Shown: positions 1 through 9,116, numbered from the stretch's first letter. The stretch: 64,000 nucleotides of DNA from Marinospirillum celere (GCF_900112235.1 NZ_FOLH01000002.1:248001-312000), one strand, 5' to 3'. Numbers and translations: made by a program. The notes: generated from the letters alone by a model not told the origin.

Positions 1-186
1 AAAGACCAGGTTGAGTTGGTCGTTTTTAAGGCAAGAAGAGCGGACCATATCCAGCACTTCTCCAGCACTGAGGTTTTCACTAACACTCAGATAGCTACCG
101 CGCATCACTTTGCTTACGGGGTGAGCAGCTTCCTTTTCTTTTGCTGCAGTTTGCATAGACTGTTTTAAAGCCAGGCTTTCAGACAT
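1..186 (-). CDS. N-terminal fragment of unknown protein (possible CBS-domain protein)
   Basis: Only the first 62 codons lie in the window; the rest is beyond base 1. Reading from ATG at 186-184, the protein starts MSESLALKQS. A charged Ala/Lys/Glu stretch is followed by PVSKVMRGSYLSVSEN and LSAGEVLDMVR. The pattern V-x-x-V-M, then a short strand, then a helix beginning at a Ser/Thr-x-x-E turn is reminiscent of the start of a CBS domain, but this is weak inference. An AAGGAG ribosome binding site lies at 194-199. The gene is preceded by a hairpin over that site and by a perfect 10-bp inverted repeat (separate entries). Function unknown. Confidence 0.6.
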   Translation of the reverse strand, partial: MSESLALKQSMQTAAKEKEAAHPVSKVMRGSYLSVSENLSAGEVLDMVRSSCLKNDQLNLVF

Positions 187-193
187 AATTAAA

Positions 194-214
194 CTCCTTG
201 ATTTAATATCAAGG
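194..214 (-). promoter_or_regulatory. Hairpin covering the ribosome binding site of the truncated gene
   Basis: On the minus strand CCTTGAT (214-208) and ATCAAGG (202-196) form a perfect 7-bp stem with a 5-nt loop. The 3' arm contains the AAGG of the AAGGAG ribosome binding site (199-194), 8 nt before the ATG. Folding would hide the site, so the hairpin could tune translation, for example by temperature or by a bound factor. Only the pairing is seen; the regulatory role is inferred. Confidence 0.4.
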
Positions 215-226
215 CGCAGGCAACTC

Positions 227-259
227 TTGTCTATTTTGATTTAACTTTTAAATAGACAA
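227..259. repeat. Perfect 10-bp inverted repeat, possible operator
   Basis: TTGTCTATTT (227-236) and AAATAGACAA (250-259) are perfect inverted copies separated by 13 bp of AT-rich sequence. The repeat lies 41 bp upstream of the start of the truncated leftward gene, where its promoter would be expected. It could bind a dimeric regulator. Related GTCTA/TAGAC half-sites occur at about 398-402 and, as a shorter inverted pair, at about 608-624 in the same intergenic region. Confidence 0.35.
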
Positions 260-435
260 TATAAAGGCGTGACTTATCAATAAAGATAAATCAAAACCAG
301 AAGTTTTTTTATGGCATACCTAATCGAGCGCAGTCGGAAAAGGGCACGAACCCTATTTCTGACAGGCGGCATTGATAGGTATACATCCAGGTATGGAGTC
401 TACTGTTTGAGAAGAAGTTGTTTTTAGCTTGTATA

Positions 436-624
436 AGGAAAAGCACCAGGCGCCTGGCGGCCTGATGCTGAAAGGTGGGTAATCAGCAGCAGGCAGACAA
501 GGCAACCGGGCAGTTTCCACTCAAACGGAAAACACCACAGCTGGATATTCGACTTCGCGGTTCGTCGTCCATCAATTGCTTTGCACCTCACTGTAAGTTA
601 AAAAAGTGTCTACTAGGTATAGAC
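436..624 (-). ncRNA. Candidate small RNA in the 187-677 intergenic region
   Basis: The 491-bp stretch 187-677 has no convincing protein gene. On the minus strand a promoter-like pair (631-659) would start transcription near 624, and a GC-rich hairpin with a short U tract (439-469) would end it, giving an RNA of about 185-190 nt. A 29-codon open frame beginning MDDEPRSRIS lies inside (about 572-483) but its ribosome binding site is weak. I do not recognise a known RNA family; it is not 6S RNA by eye. The hairpin could instead simply end the manganese exporter transcript. Confidence 0.3.
439..469 (-). terminator. Rho-independent terminator-like hairpin
   Basis: On the minus strand AGCATCAGGC and GCCTGGTGCT pair over 10 bp (one G-T) around an 8-nt loop, followed by TTTCCTT. 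The U tract is short, so efficiency is uncertain. It would end either the candidate small RNA or read-through from the manganese exporter gene about 200 bp upstream. Confidence 0.45.
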
Positions 625-630
625 GAGCTA

Positions 631-659
631 GCTATAATTATCCTGATTCTTCACGTCAA
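631..659 (-). promoter_or_regulatory. Sigma-70-like promoter pointing into the intergenic region
   Basis: TTGACG (659-654) and TATAGC (636-631) are spaced by 17 bp on the minus strand, matching 5/6 and 4/6 consensus positions. No protein gene follows before the hairpin at 439-469. Confidence 0.35.
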
Positions 660-677
660 CCTTTTAATTAAAATAGT

Positions 678-1253
678 TTAAACAGGTATATTGATTGTTG
701 TTAAAAAGATCCAGGCACCAAGTAAAGCAAAGATGGCAGAAGATACATATTTGATTTTCTGGACAGCTAGCCAGTGAGCGAAGCGCTGACCTAGCCAAAG
801 TGCCGGAGTTGTCACTAACAAAATACCCAGGGTTGCACCGAATACCACTGGCCAGTAGGTATCAAAGGCACCTGCCAAGCTAATGACTGCCACCTGGGTT
901 TTGTCGGCCATCTCCAGGACAAAAAAGCTGACTGCGGCAACCAGAAAAAGCGCACGCCCCGTCATCACTAGCTTGCCTTCTTCATCATCTTTTTCAGGAA
1001 AAAGCATCCAGATGGCCATGGCAAAGAATACCAGACTGAGAATCCAGCCTTGATAGTGGGCTGGAATCCAGGTGAACAGCCAAACACCAACCAAGGCTGA
1101 AATCGCTTGATTGAGCATCAAGCCTAGGGTCATTCCCCAGAAGATAGGCCAGGGACGCTGATAGCGAATACCGAAAAGCAAAGCAAGAAACAGTGAGCGA
1201 TCACCAATTTCAGCGATACCAACAGTGAGGGTTGAGGTGAAAAAGGCTTCCAT
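678..1253 (-). CDS. mneA: TMEM165/GDT1 (UPF0016) family manganese exporter
   Basis: 191-residue inner-membrane protein of the UPF0016 family, whose bacterial member MneA of Vibrio exports Mn2+. The two family motifs are visible: E-I-G-D-R-S at residues 15-20 and E-M-A-D-K-T at 114-119 (Ala replaces the usual Gly in the second). About six hydrophobic segments flank a central acidic loop (EKDDEE, about 87-92). The start was placed at ATG 1253-1251 because the motif follows at the expected distance and GGAG precedes it; a longer frame to 1370 runs through the riboswitch and is rejected. The upstream Mn2+ riboswitch independently supports the substrate: high manganese should switch the gene on. 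Transcribed leftwards as a single gene. Confidence 0.88.
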   Translation of the reverse strand: MEAFFTSTLTVGIAEIGDRSLFLALLFGIRYQRPWPIFWGMTLGLMLNQAISALVGVWLFTWIPAHYQGWILSLVFFAMAIWMLFPEKDDEEGKLVMTGRALFLVAAVSFFVLEMADKTQVAVISLAGAFDTYWPVVFGATLGILLVTTPALWLGQRFAHWLAVQKIKYVSSAIFALLGAWIFLTTINIPV

Positions 1254-1349
1254 CAAGAAAATCTCCGGGGCCGGGCGGTTGAACGTAGAACCGTGATGCT
1301 GAATTTTCTCCGCCCGACCAAAGGCCGCCTGATGATTCAAGCAGAAAAT

Positions 1350-1470
1350 TCGCATCACAGGTCTCGTCAAGCCGGGTGTTTACCCTTGCCGCCTGTACCA
1401 TGACCTTGAGGGTCAAGAATGTTGATACAGGCCACTGCCCTAGCAGGCAGTGCGACTACTCCCCTGAGAA
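1350..1470 (-). promoter_or_regulatory. yybP-ykoY (Mn2+) riboswitch
   Basis: On the minus strand the conserved elements of this class appear in order: AGGGGAGTAG (1465-1456), then ATCAACATTCTTGA, then GACGAGACCTG ending near 1356. CAGG and CCTG at the two ends can form the basal stem. The class binds Mn2+ and controls manganese exporters, and the next gene is one. Between the aptamer and the gene, GTGATGC-GAATTTTCT can pair with AGAAAATTC-A-GCATCAC over about 16 bp, and GGGCGG can pair with CCGCCC just before the GGAG ribosome binding site. These look like alternative folds of an expression platform. The region 1254-1349 holds no gene. Confidence 0.88.
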
Positions 1471-1478
1471 GTGGAGGA

Positions 1479-1507
1479 ATTTAAGCAGATTCATTCAGTG
1501 GATGCAA
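1479..1507 (-). promoter_or_regulatory. Probable promoter of the riboswitch/manganese exporter transcript
   Basis: TTGCAT (1507-1502) and TTAAAT (1484-1479) are 17 bp apart on the minus strand, which would start the RNA near 1472, immediately before the riboswitch aptamer. Box matches are modest; the position is the main support. Confidence 0.35.
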
Positions 1508-1548
1508 GTGTTCAAATCTAAGCCTGAAAAGTGGTGGTGTGCCTCTAC

Positions 1549-3477
1549 CTACAGGTCCTCACCTAGCTGCAGGGGTGGCAGTGGACAGTCCAAAGTGACG
1601 CCAAGAACACGGAAGAGTTCAGCTTGAGCCAGGGTGATGCGACCATCACCACTGATGGCGCTAGCCAGGGCCTTGAGTACTTGAGGTTTGTGTACTGGGC
1701 GTAGCTGGTTGATTTGTGCCAGGAGTTCATCCAGGCGTTTTAGGCTAACCTGATCGCGTGCTAGTAGTTGCAAATCAGGAGCCTGGAGTTCCCGGCTGGC
1801 TGCAGCAAAACTGGCCTGGGCGGCCAATTCTTTTTCAGCGGGGCTTAAGTGAGCCAAGGAGCTATCCTGCTGGCCGACCCAGATAACCAGTGATAGCAGT
1901 TCTGCCAGAGGTTTTAACAGCTGCGGCAGCTTGCGATCCTGGCGCTCCTTGCGATCATCCAGGCTGTGGCGGATCAATCGGGACAGGCTCCATTCAAACA
2001 GGCTAAGGCGCTGATCGGCTCGAATCAACAGCGTCATACAGCGATAGAAGCGGTCTTTTTGGTCAGGTGTCAGATATTTAAGAGCTGGCAAGCTGAGTTC
2101 AGCCAAGGGCAGGCGCTGTTCATCCGTCAGGGTGGGCAAAAATTCCTGCAGCTCTTTAAGAGCATGCAGGGTTTCTGGTGCTGCTTCCTGGTTCAGTGCT
2201 GCTAGCTGCTGCTCACGGATTTCAGGATCACGACTAAGCAATAAAGCATAGATGACTGCGCGTGCCGTCCAGGGTTCGTGAGTGGCTTCCAGCAGTCGGG
2301 AATCCAGCTGTTCCAGGGTACGCCTGGCTTGATCCAGATGACATTGCTGGGGTTGACCCATGGCTTCAATGGAAGCTTGAGCGGCAGCAGCAAAAGCCAG
2401 AGGGCGCGCTAGCTGTTCCTTGGGTGAAGCCTCTGCTTCCTGTTGCTGTTTCGGCTGAGGCGAAGCGGCTGAGGTCTTGGGAAGGGGGCCAGCATTCAGT
2501 CGTTGAATGCGCTCATCCAAGGGGGGGTGGGTGGCAAGGAGACCACTGATTGATGAGCCCAGAGCATTACTGAAAAACAGGTGGCTGAATTCCTCGGAAT
2601 GGCCTGATTCCAGTTTAGATTGCTGACTGCTGCGGCGAATTTTGTCCAGTGCCCCGGCAATGCCCTGAGGGTTACGGGTAAATTGCACGGCGGAGGCGTC
2701 GGCCAGGAATTCGCGTTGGCGGCTGACCGCTGCTTTGATGAGCTTGCCGAAAAAGATACCGATATAGCCGACCACCAGTAAAAGAATGCCCAGGATGACA
2801 ATAACTGCGGTTGCCCGGCCATCGCGGGAGGTACGCCGAAAACGTGCAGCACTCATACTATGCAATAGCACCCGCCCGCCCAGACCGATAATCAGGATGC
2901 CGTGCAGCAGGGCAACCAGACGCAGGTTCAGGCGCATGTCACCATTAAAAATATGCGAGAACTCATGGGCAATTACGCCCTGAAGCTCATCCCGGTTAAG
3001 TTGTTGAACAGCACCACGGGTGATGCCGATGACGGCATCCTGCGGTGAATAGCCCGCTGCAAAGGCATTGATGGCCTTGTCTTCGAGTAGATAAACCGGC
3101 GGAACGGGAGAACCTGAGGCCAGAGCCATTTCTTCCACCAGGTTGAGTAGGCGTCTTTCTTCAGGGTCGCGGGTATCTGGAGGCAGGCGACGACCGCCCA
3201 GGGCCTCGGCGACCACCTCGCCACCAGCATTCAGCTGGAGCTGCTTGAAAAAGCTGCTTAGTAGCACCAGCAAAAGGACGCTGAGACTGACACTAGCAAG
3301 AATTTTCCAGTCGCCAGCCTGGGGTTCACTGGTTAGCCAGGGAATTTTTCCTTCGTTCAGAAAGATCAGCAGTACCAGTGAGGTGATACTGATGAGCGCC
3401 AAAACGGCGACCAGAAAGAGGCCAATCAAGAGTCCCGTGCGCTTGCGGGCCCGGTCCTGGTGCTCAAAAAAATTCAT
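1549..3477 (-). CDS. M48 family zinc metalloprotease with long C-terminal extension
   Basis: 642-residue membrane peptidase of the HtpX-like M48 family. The zinc motif HEFSH is at residues 171-175 (ligands H171, H175, catalytic E172), and the third ligand is probably E257 in REFLADASA. Hydrophobic segments at about 15-40, 60-78, 186-202 and 224-246 bracket the active site, as in HtpX. After about residue 330 there is a further roughly 300-residue soluble, Leu/Gln/Ala-rich helical region absent from E. coli HtpX (about 290 residues). It lies 24 bp downstream of lemA in the same direction, a common LemA-M48 pairing suggesting a joint role in membrane-protein quality control. Substrate unknown. 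Confidence 0.85.
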   Translation of the reverse strand: MNFFEHQDRARKRTGLLIGLFLVAVLALISITSLVLLIFLNEGKIPWLTSEPQAGDWKILASVSLSVLLLVLLSSFFKQLQLNAGGEVVAEALGGRRLPPDTRDPEERRLLNLVEEMALASGSPVPPVYLLEDKAINAFAAGYSPQDAVIGITRGAVQQLNRDELQGVIAHEFSHIFNGDMRLNLRLVALLHGILIIGLGGRVLLHSMSAARFRRTSRDGRATAVIVILGILLLVVGYIGIFFGKLIKAAVSRQREFLADASAVQFTRNPQGIAGALDKIRRSSQQSKLESGHSEEFSHLFFSNALGSSISGLLATHPPLDERIQRLNAGPLPKTSAASPQPKQQQEAEASPKEQLARPLAFAAAAQASIEAMGQPQQCHLDQARRTLEQLDSRLLEATHEPWTARAVIYALLLSRDPEIREQQLAALNQEAAPETLHALKELQEFLPTLTDEQRLPLAELSLPALKYLTPDQKDRFYRCMTLLIRADQRLSLFEWSLSRLIRHSLDDRKERQDRKLPQLLKPLAELLSLVIWVGQQDSSLAHLSPAEKELAAQASFAAASRELQAPDLQLLARDQVSLKRLDELLAQINQLRPVHKPQVLKALASAISGDGRITLAQAELFRVLGVTLDCPLPPLQLGEDL

Positions 3478-3501
3478 CCCCTGACTCCTTGACTAGGCTA
3501 C

Positions 3502-4098
3502 TTAAAAAGAAACTTTGGGTGCCGCTTGAATCTGCTCGGAATCAGCAAATTCCAGCAGGCTGGCATCACTGGCATGTCCTAGCATCCCGGCTACAACCAC
3601 TGCAGGAAAGCTTTGGCGAGCGGTGTTGTATTCCATAACTGCATCATTGAAAGCCTGACGGGCAAAGGCAACGCGATTTTCAGTGCTGGTCAGCTCTTCT
3701 GAAAGCTGCTGCATATTTTGGGAAGCTTTGAGGTCTGGGTAGGCCTCCATCAGCATATTAAAACGACCCAAGGCACCGCCCAGAGCACTTTCGCCTTGAG
3801 AAAGTTGCTGAATGGCAGCGGCATTGCCGGGATCACCTGCAGCTTTTTGTAGGCCAGCAGATGCCTGGTTACGAGCTTGAATGACGGCTTCCAGGGTGTC
3901 CCGCTCATGGCTCATATAGCCTTTGGCGGTTTCCACTAGATTAGGGATAAGGTCATAGCGGCGTTTGAGTTGTACTTCAATTTGCGCAAACGCATTTTTA
4001 AAACGGTTTTTGAGTTTAACCAGACGGTTGTAGGTTGCTATCAGTAGAAACGCAACGAGTAACAGCAGGCCAAGAATAATGATCCAGGTGTAGTCCAT
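3502..4098 (-). CDS. lemA: LemA family protein
   Basis: 198-residue protein with a single N-terminal membrane helix (about residues 4-22) and a helical body with the family pattern NRLVKLKNRFKNAFAQIEVQLKRRYDLIPN, given here only as a landmark: the NAFAQIEVQLKRRYDLIPNL segment is diagnostic. LemA proteins are membrane-anchored four-helix proteins of unclear biochemical function, often next to M48 proteases or TPM proteins. Start chosen at ATG 4098 with AGAAGG upstream; a TTG ten codons earlier is less likely. First gene of a two-gene leftward operon with the M48 protease. Confidence 0.88.
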   Translation of the reverse strand: MDYTWIIILGLLLLVAFLLIATYNRLVKLKNRFKNAFAQIEVQLKRRYDLIPNLVETAKGYMSHERDTLEAVIQARNQASAGLQKAAGDPGNAAAIQQLSQGESALGGALGRFNMLMEAYPDLKASQNMQQLSEELTSTENRVAFARQAFNDAVMEYNTARQSFPAVVVAGMLGHASDASLLEFADSEQIQAAPKVSF

Positions 4099-4157
4099 GA
4101 GATTCTGCCTTCTAGGGTTGGTGTCCAAGTATCTAGGTTAGCTGAGCGGGGCCTAAT

Positions 4158-4192
4158 TAAAAAGCCCCGGCTTCCTAAGAAACCGGGGCTTG
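4158..4192 (-). terminator. Terminator after groEL
   Basis: On the minus strand AAGCCCCGGTTTC and GAAGCCGGGGCTT form a long GC-rich hairpin with a short loop followed by a T run, 41 bp after the groEL stop. It separates groESL from lemA. Confidence 0.85.
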
Positions 4193-4232
4193 ATCGGGCC
4201 GCTAAGGGCCGGGAAAGGTCAGCTGACCGGCA

Positions 4233-5888
<1,656 letters not shown>

Positions 5889-5941
5889 CTATATTAATCA
5901 ATTCGTTGGTTGGTCTTAAAAAAACTTCCGGAAAGCAGTGC

Positions 5942-6229
5942 TTAGCCTTCCAGAACACCAAAGATTTCGCTTTCGTTCAGAATCAGCAGTTCTTCGCCGT
6001 CAATTTTGACTGTACTGCCGGCATAGCTGCCAAAAATTACCTTGTCGCCTGCTTTAACAGACAGAGGACGAACTTCGCCATCTACAAAGCGGCCTTCACC
6101 AACAGCAATCACTTCACCTTGTGAAGGTTTTTCCTGGGCACTGCCGGGCAGAACGATGCCGCCGGGTGTAGTGGTTTCTTCTTCCATTCGACGAACGACA
6201 ACGCGATCGTGCAGAGGGCGGATTTTCAT
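5942..6229 (-). CDS. groES: Co-chaperonin GroES (Hsp10)
   Basis: 95 residues, usual length. It caps GroEL during folding cycles. Sequence starts [18 protein letters not shown] and includes the mobile loop region [12 protein letters not shown], which contacts GroEL. AGGAG lies upstream of the ATG. First gene of the groESL operon. Confidence 0.99.
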   Translation of the reverse strand: MKIRPLHDRVVVRRMEEETTTPGGIVLPGSAQEKPSQGEVIAVGEGRFVDGEVRPLSVKAGDKVIFGSYAGSTVKIDGEELLILNESEIFGVLEG

Positions 6230-6312
6230 TGCTGAATATCTCCTGGTAGTTCAACAGTAATGGGGCTTAGCCCCTTGTGCGTTTACAGGTCTTGCCTGTA
6301 TCCCGTGATGCT

Positions 6313-6340
6313 TAATGGGGGTGAGTAAGGATTTTTCAAG
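6313..6340 (-). promoter_or_regulatory. Sigma-32 (heat-shock) promoter of groESL
   Basis: On the minus strand CTTGAAA (6340-6334) and CCCCATTA (6320-6313) are separated by 13 bp, an almost exact match to the RpoH consensus. The -35 box overlaps the last codons of the upstream fxsA gene (stop at 6336), so the promoter is nested at that gene's end. About 80 nt of leader follow to the groES start. Confidence 0.82.
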
Positions 6341-6815
6341 GGCGCTTATCATCTTTTCTTTGATATTCGCCTTCCAGCACCTTGCCTTCGGAAAGGGTCT
6401 CATCCTTTTCGGCACTCGGGTCGTCAGGCTTTCCCCGGTAAGAAGTTTCTCGATAGTGGAAACTGGTGGTGCGCTGGCGCTTTTTCAAGGGGGTAATCAA
6501 AATTTTTCTGGTGAAAGGCAGCAAAAGTAGAACACCTAGAAAGTCAGAGATAAAACCGGGAATAAACAAGAGGACCCCAGCAAGCCCAACTGCCGCTGTT
6601 TCCAGTAGAGGTATTAAAGGTTCTTTGCCTTCGTTCAAATGGTTGCGTAACGTCAGAGCCAAGCGACGCCATTCCAACTGAACCAGCAGCAAGCCTAAAG
6701 CGGCAGTAGCAATAATTAGCAGGAGGGTGTTGAGAGCTCCGGCTTCCTGTCCGACTTGGATCATTAACCAAATTTCAGCAAGTGGCCAGACAAGAAATAA
6801 AAAAATGAGGGGCAT
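6336..6815 (-). CDS. fxsA: FxsA family membrane protein
   Basis: 159-residue inner-membrane protein. It starts MPLIFLFLVWPLAEIWLMI and carries further hydrophobic segments including LLIIATAALGLLLVQLEWRR and a Gly/Pro-rich segment FIPGFISDFLGVLLLLP, typical of FxsA. The C-terminal third is charged and cytoplasmic. In E. coli FxsA relieves F-plasmid exclusion of phage T7; its normal role is unclear. Its position just upstream of groESL is conserved in several gammaproteobacteria. Its 3' end carries the groESL heat-shock promoter. Confidence 0.88.
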   Translation of the reverse strand: MPLIFLFLVWPLAEIWLMIQVGQEAGALNTLLLIIATAALGLLLVQLEWRRLALTLRNHLNEGKEPLIPLLETAAVGLAGVLLFIPGFISDFLGVLLLLPFTRKILITPLKKRQRTTSFHYRETSYRGKPDDPSAEKDETLSEGKVLEGEYQRKDDKRP

Positions 6816-7087
6816 AGGGATACCTTGAAAAAGTTAGGACCTGGGTAACAGGTTTCACAGAATAACAATGGTGATGCTTGTTGGCGACTTCAAGGTGTTT
6901 TCCTTCTGCCTGTGACTCTTAAGTCAAATTTTTTGTTCAGGTTTTGCATAATTCATTTCGCAAGTGCGAGATGATGAGTTATATTGCAAGATAGCAGGAA
7001 TAAACCCTGTGTGTCACTGTTCGGCCCCTTCCGCCAATATAAAGATAACAAGAGGGCTGGCGTTCATTTTTAAGTTCGAGGTGAAGC

Positions 7088-7849
7088 ATGCAAGTAAAAG
7101 ATTCTGTTGTGGTCGTTACTGGTGGTGGTCAAGGCCTGGGTCGTGCTATGGCTGTTGATCTGGCTGCTCAGGGCGCAAAATTGGCGCTGCTGGACCTGAA
7201 TGAAGAAAAGCTTCAGGAAACTGTTGAGTTGGTTCGTGAAGCGGGTAGTGAGGCTCATTACTACTTGGTTAATGTTGCCGATGAAGAAGCGGTCGTCAGT
7301 ACTTTTGAACAGATCGTAAAGGATTTTGGTGCCCTGGATGTATTGGTTAATAATGCAGGTATTACTCGTGATGGCCTTTTGGTTAAAGCCAAGAATGGTG
7401 AAGTCACCGGTAAAATGCCCTTGAGCAGCTGGCAGCAGGTTATGGATGTTAACCTAACCGGTGTTTTCCTATGTGGTCGTGAGGCGGCTGCCCAGATGAT
7501 TAAGCTGGGTAACAAGGGTGTACTGATCAATATTTCCTCTATTTCCCGCGCAGGTAACATGGGCCAAACCAACTATGCGGCCGCTAAGGCGGGTGTGGTT
7601 GCCATGACTGTGACCTGGTCTAAAGAGTTGTCTCGCTACGGTATTCGTACCGGTGCAGTAGCTCCAGGCTTTGTAGCAACGGATATGGTTGCAGCCATGC
7701 CGCAGGAAGTGCTGGATAAAATTACTTCTGGTATTCCTTTGAAGCGTTTGGGCCAGCCAGAAGAAATTGCTCACACCGTTCGCTATATCATTGAAAATGA
7801 CTACTTCTCAGGAAGTGTTGTTGAGTGTAATGGTGCTCTGCGCATCTGA
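7088..7849 (+). CDS. Short-chain dehydrogenase/reductase (FabG-like)
   Basis: 253-residue NAD(P)H-dependent oxidoreductase of the classical SDR family. Rossmann motif TGGGQGLG at 11-18, NNAG at 88-91, catalytic Ser150, Tyr163 and Lys167 (Y-A-A-A-K). The acidic residue after beta-2 (LLDLNEE, about 35) suggests preference for NAD(H), an inference. It resembles FabG or acetoacetyl-CoA reductases, but it stands alone, away from fab genes, with an insertion around KNGEVTGKMPLSSW near 102-115, so the substrate is open. A strong terminator follows. The 272 bp upstream (6816-7087) contain no gene I can support. Confidence 0.88.
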   Translation: MQVKDSVVVVTGGGQGLGRAMAVDLAAQGAKLALLDLNEEKLQETVELVREAGSEAHYYLVNVADEEAVVSTFEQIVKDFGALDVLVNNAGITRDGLLVKAKNGEVTGKMPLSSWQQVMDVNLTGVFLCGREAAAQMIKLGNKGVLINISSISRAGNMGQTNYAAAKAGVVAMTVTWSKELSRYGIRTGAVAPGFVATDMVAAMPQEVLDKITSGIPLKRLGQPEEIAHTVRYIIENDYFSGSVVECNGALRI

Positions 7850-7870
7850 GTAGCCTTTGCGCTAAGCAAT

Positions 7871-7905
7871 AAAGCCCGCCTTCTGGATGGAAGGCGGGCT
7901 TTTTT
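7871..7905. terminator. Bidirectional terminator between the SDR gene and comEA
   Basis: AAAGCCCGCCTTC and GGAAGGCGGGCTTT form a near-perfect 12-bp hairpin with A residues on the left and TTTTTT on the right. It can end the rightward dehydrogenase gene and the leftward comEA gene. Confidence 0.88.
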
Positions 7906-7928
7906 ATGTTTTTTATCAATAGGTTTTG

Positions 7929-8243
7929 CTAAAAGCTGATTAGCGGCTCTAACTCTCTTAAAGTGGCAGGCCCTATACCGCTGACTTTTTGTAGGTCAGC
8001 CAGGCTGCTGAAATCACCCTGGCTGGTACGCATCTCTATGATGGCAGCTGCCCTTGCTGGGCCTATACCCGGAAGGCTCACCAACTGTTCAGCTGATGCC
8101 TGGTTGATATCGAGCTTTTGGCTGGCGGCAACTACCTTTTGCTGTTCCTCAGCTGAGTTGGCCAAGACAGGGCTGGATATCAAGGTCAGAGCGGTTAGAA
8201 GAGTAAGTGATAGGTAAAAAAATCGTGCTTTTATTCCTTGCAT
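7929..8243 (-). CDS. comEA: ComEA-type helix-hairpin-helix DNA-binding protein
   Basis: 104 residues: an N-terminal signal sequence (hydrophobic about 9-28, ending VLANSAEE) and a C-terminal double helix-hairpin-helix domain (INQASAEQLVSLPGIGPARA, then LQKVSGIGPATL). Periplasmic proteins of this type bind incoming DNA during natural transformation. No other competence gene lies in the window, so a role in uptake is inferred from family only. It is divergent from pyrF. Confidence 0.88.
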   Translation of the reverse strand: MQGIKARFFYLSLTLLTALTLISSPVLANSAEEQQKVVAASQKLDINQASAEQLVSLPGIGPARAAAIIEMRTSQGDFSSLADLQKVSGIGPATLRELEPLISF

Positions 8244-8383
8244 GGGGATTTCCTCTTGATAGGGTCATCTGTGTCAAGGTCAGCATTGACTGACGGGTTT
8301 ATCTTCTATTTAGGTCTAGAGTTGAACAAGTCATCAAGCTGAACGGCTAGCTTTTGGTTGATGACGCGCAAATTTGTAAAGCT

Positions 8384-8392
8384 TGTTATAAT
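8384..8392 (+). promoter_or_regulatory. Extended -10 promoter of pyrF
   Basis: TGT followed by TATAAT (8387-8392) is an exact -10 box with the extended TGn motif, 34 bp before the pyrF start. I see no good -35 box, as is usual for extended -10 promoters. Confidence 0.55.
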
Positions 8393-8426
8393 TTTCACTG
8401 CAAAAATTCACATCTTGGAGACCTTT

Positions 8427-9116
8427 GTGACCCCAATTATTGTTGCTCTGGACGTACCTTCAGAAGCCCAGGCGCTGGCCTTGGCCGATCAGCTTGATCC
8501 TCAGTTATGTCGTGTCAAAGTTGGTAAAGAGCTTTTTACTCGCTGCGGGCCCGCGATACTCAAGCAATTGCATCAGCGTGATTTTGAAGTTTTTCTTGAT
8601 CTCAAATTTCATGATATTCCCAATACTTGTGCCCAAGCTGTTCTAGCTGCAGCGGACCAAGGTGTTTGGATGGTGAATGTTCATGCCAGTGGTGGTTTGA
8701 AAATGATGCAAACGGCCAAGGAGCTGCTGGTTAAGAGCAACTTGCAAACCCATTTGATTGCGGTCACAGTTCTAACCAGTATGAATGCGGAAGAGCTGGC
8801 TGCTCTGGGTGTTGAGCGTTCACTTGAGGATCAGGTGTTGGCCTTGGCACAAATGACGCATGAAGCTGGTCTGGATGGAGTGGTTTGTTCTGCGCGTGAA
8901 GCTGAGCTTTTGGAGCGTGAGCTGGGCCGGGCTTTTCTTAAAGTAACTCCGGGAATTCGTTTGCCAGACAGTGATCTGGGTGACCAACAGCGAGTCATGA
9001 CTCCAGAAAAGGCGATGTGCTCAGGGAGTACGCATTTGGTTATTGGGCGTCCTATTACGCGGGCGGATAACCCAGGTCAGGTATTGCAGGAAATTACTCG
9101 CCTTCTACCCCAATAA
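8427..9116 (+). CDS. pyrF: Orotidine 5'-phosphate decarboxylase
   Basis: 229 residues; converts OMP to UMP, the last step of de novo pyrimidine synthesis. The catalytic D-x-K-x-x-D motif is DLKFHD at 58-63. The start is GTG at 8427 with GGAG six bases upstream; the longer frame from 8358 would begin upstream of the promoter. In many relatives pyrF follows lapB in the same direction; here it is convergent and its last 23 bp overlap the 3' end of lapB. Confidence 0.97.
   Translation: MTPIIVALDVPSEAQALALADQLDPQLCRVKVGKELFTRCGPAILKQLHQRDFEVFLDLKFHDIPNTCAQAVLAAADQGVWMVNVHASGGLKMMQTAKELLVKSNLQTHLIAVTVLTSMNAEELAALGVERSLEDQVLALAQMTHEAGLDGVVCSAREAELLERELGRAFLKVTPGIRLPDSDLGDQQRVMTPEKAMCSGSTHLVIGRPITRADNPGQVLQEITRLLPQ

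Noticed and set aside
335-372. tRNA-like T-arm word GGGTTCGTGCCC on the minus strand
   Set aside because: No acceptor, anticodon or D-arm pairing at the required distances; it forms only a small hairpin.
475-681. 68-codon rightward open frame in the first intergenic region
   Set aside because: No ribosome binding site, no recognisable family, and it lies opposite the candidate small RNA; composition looks non-coding.
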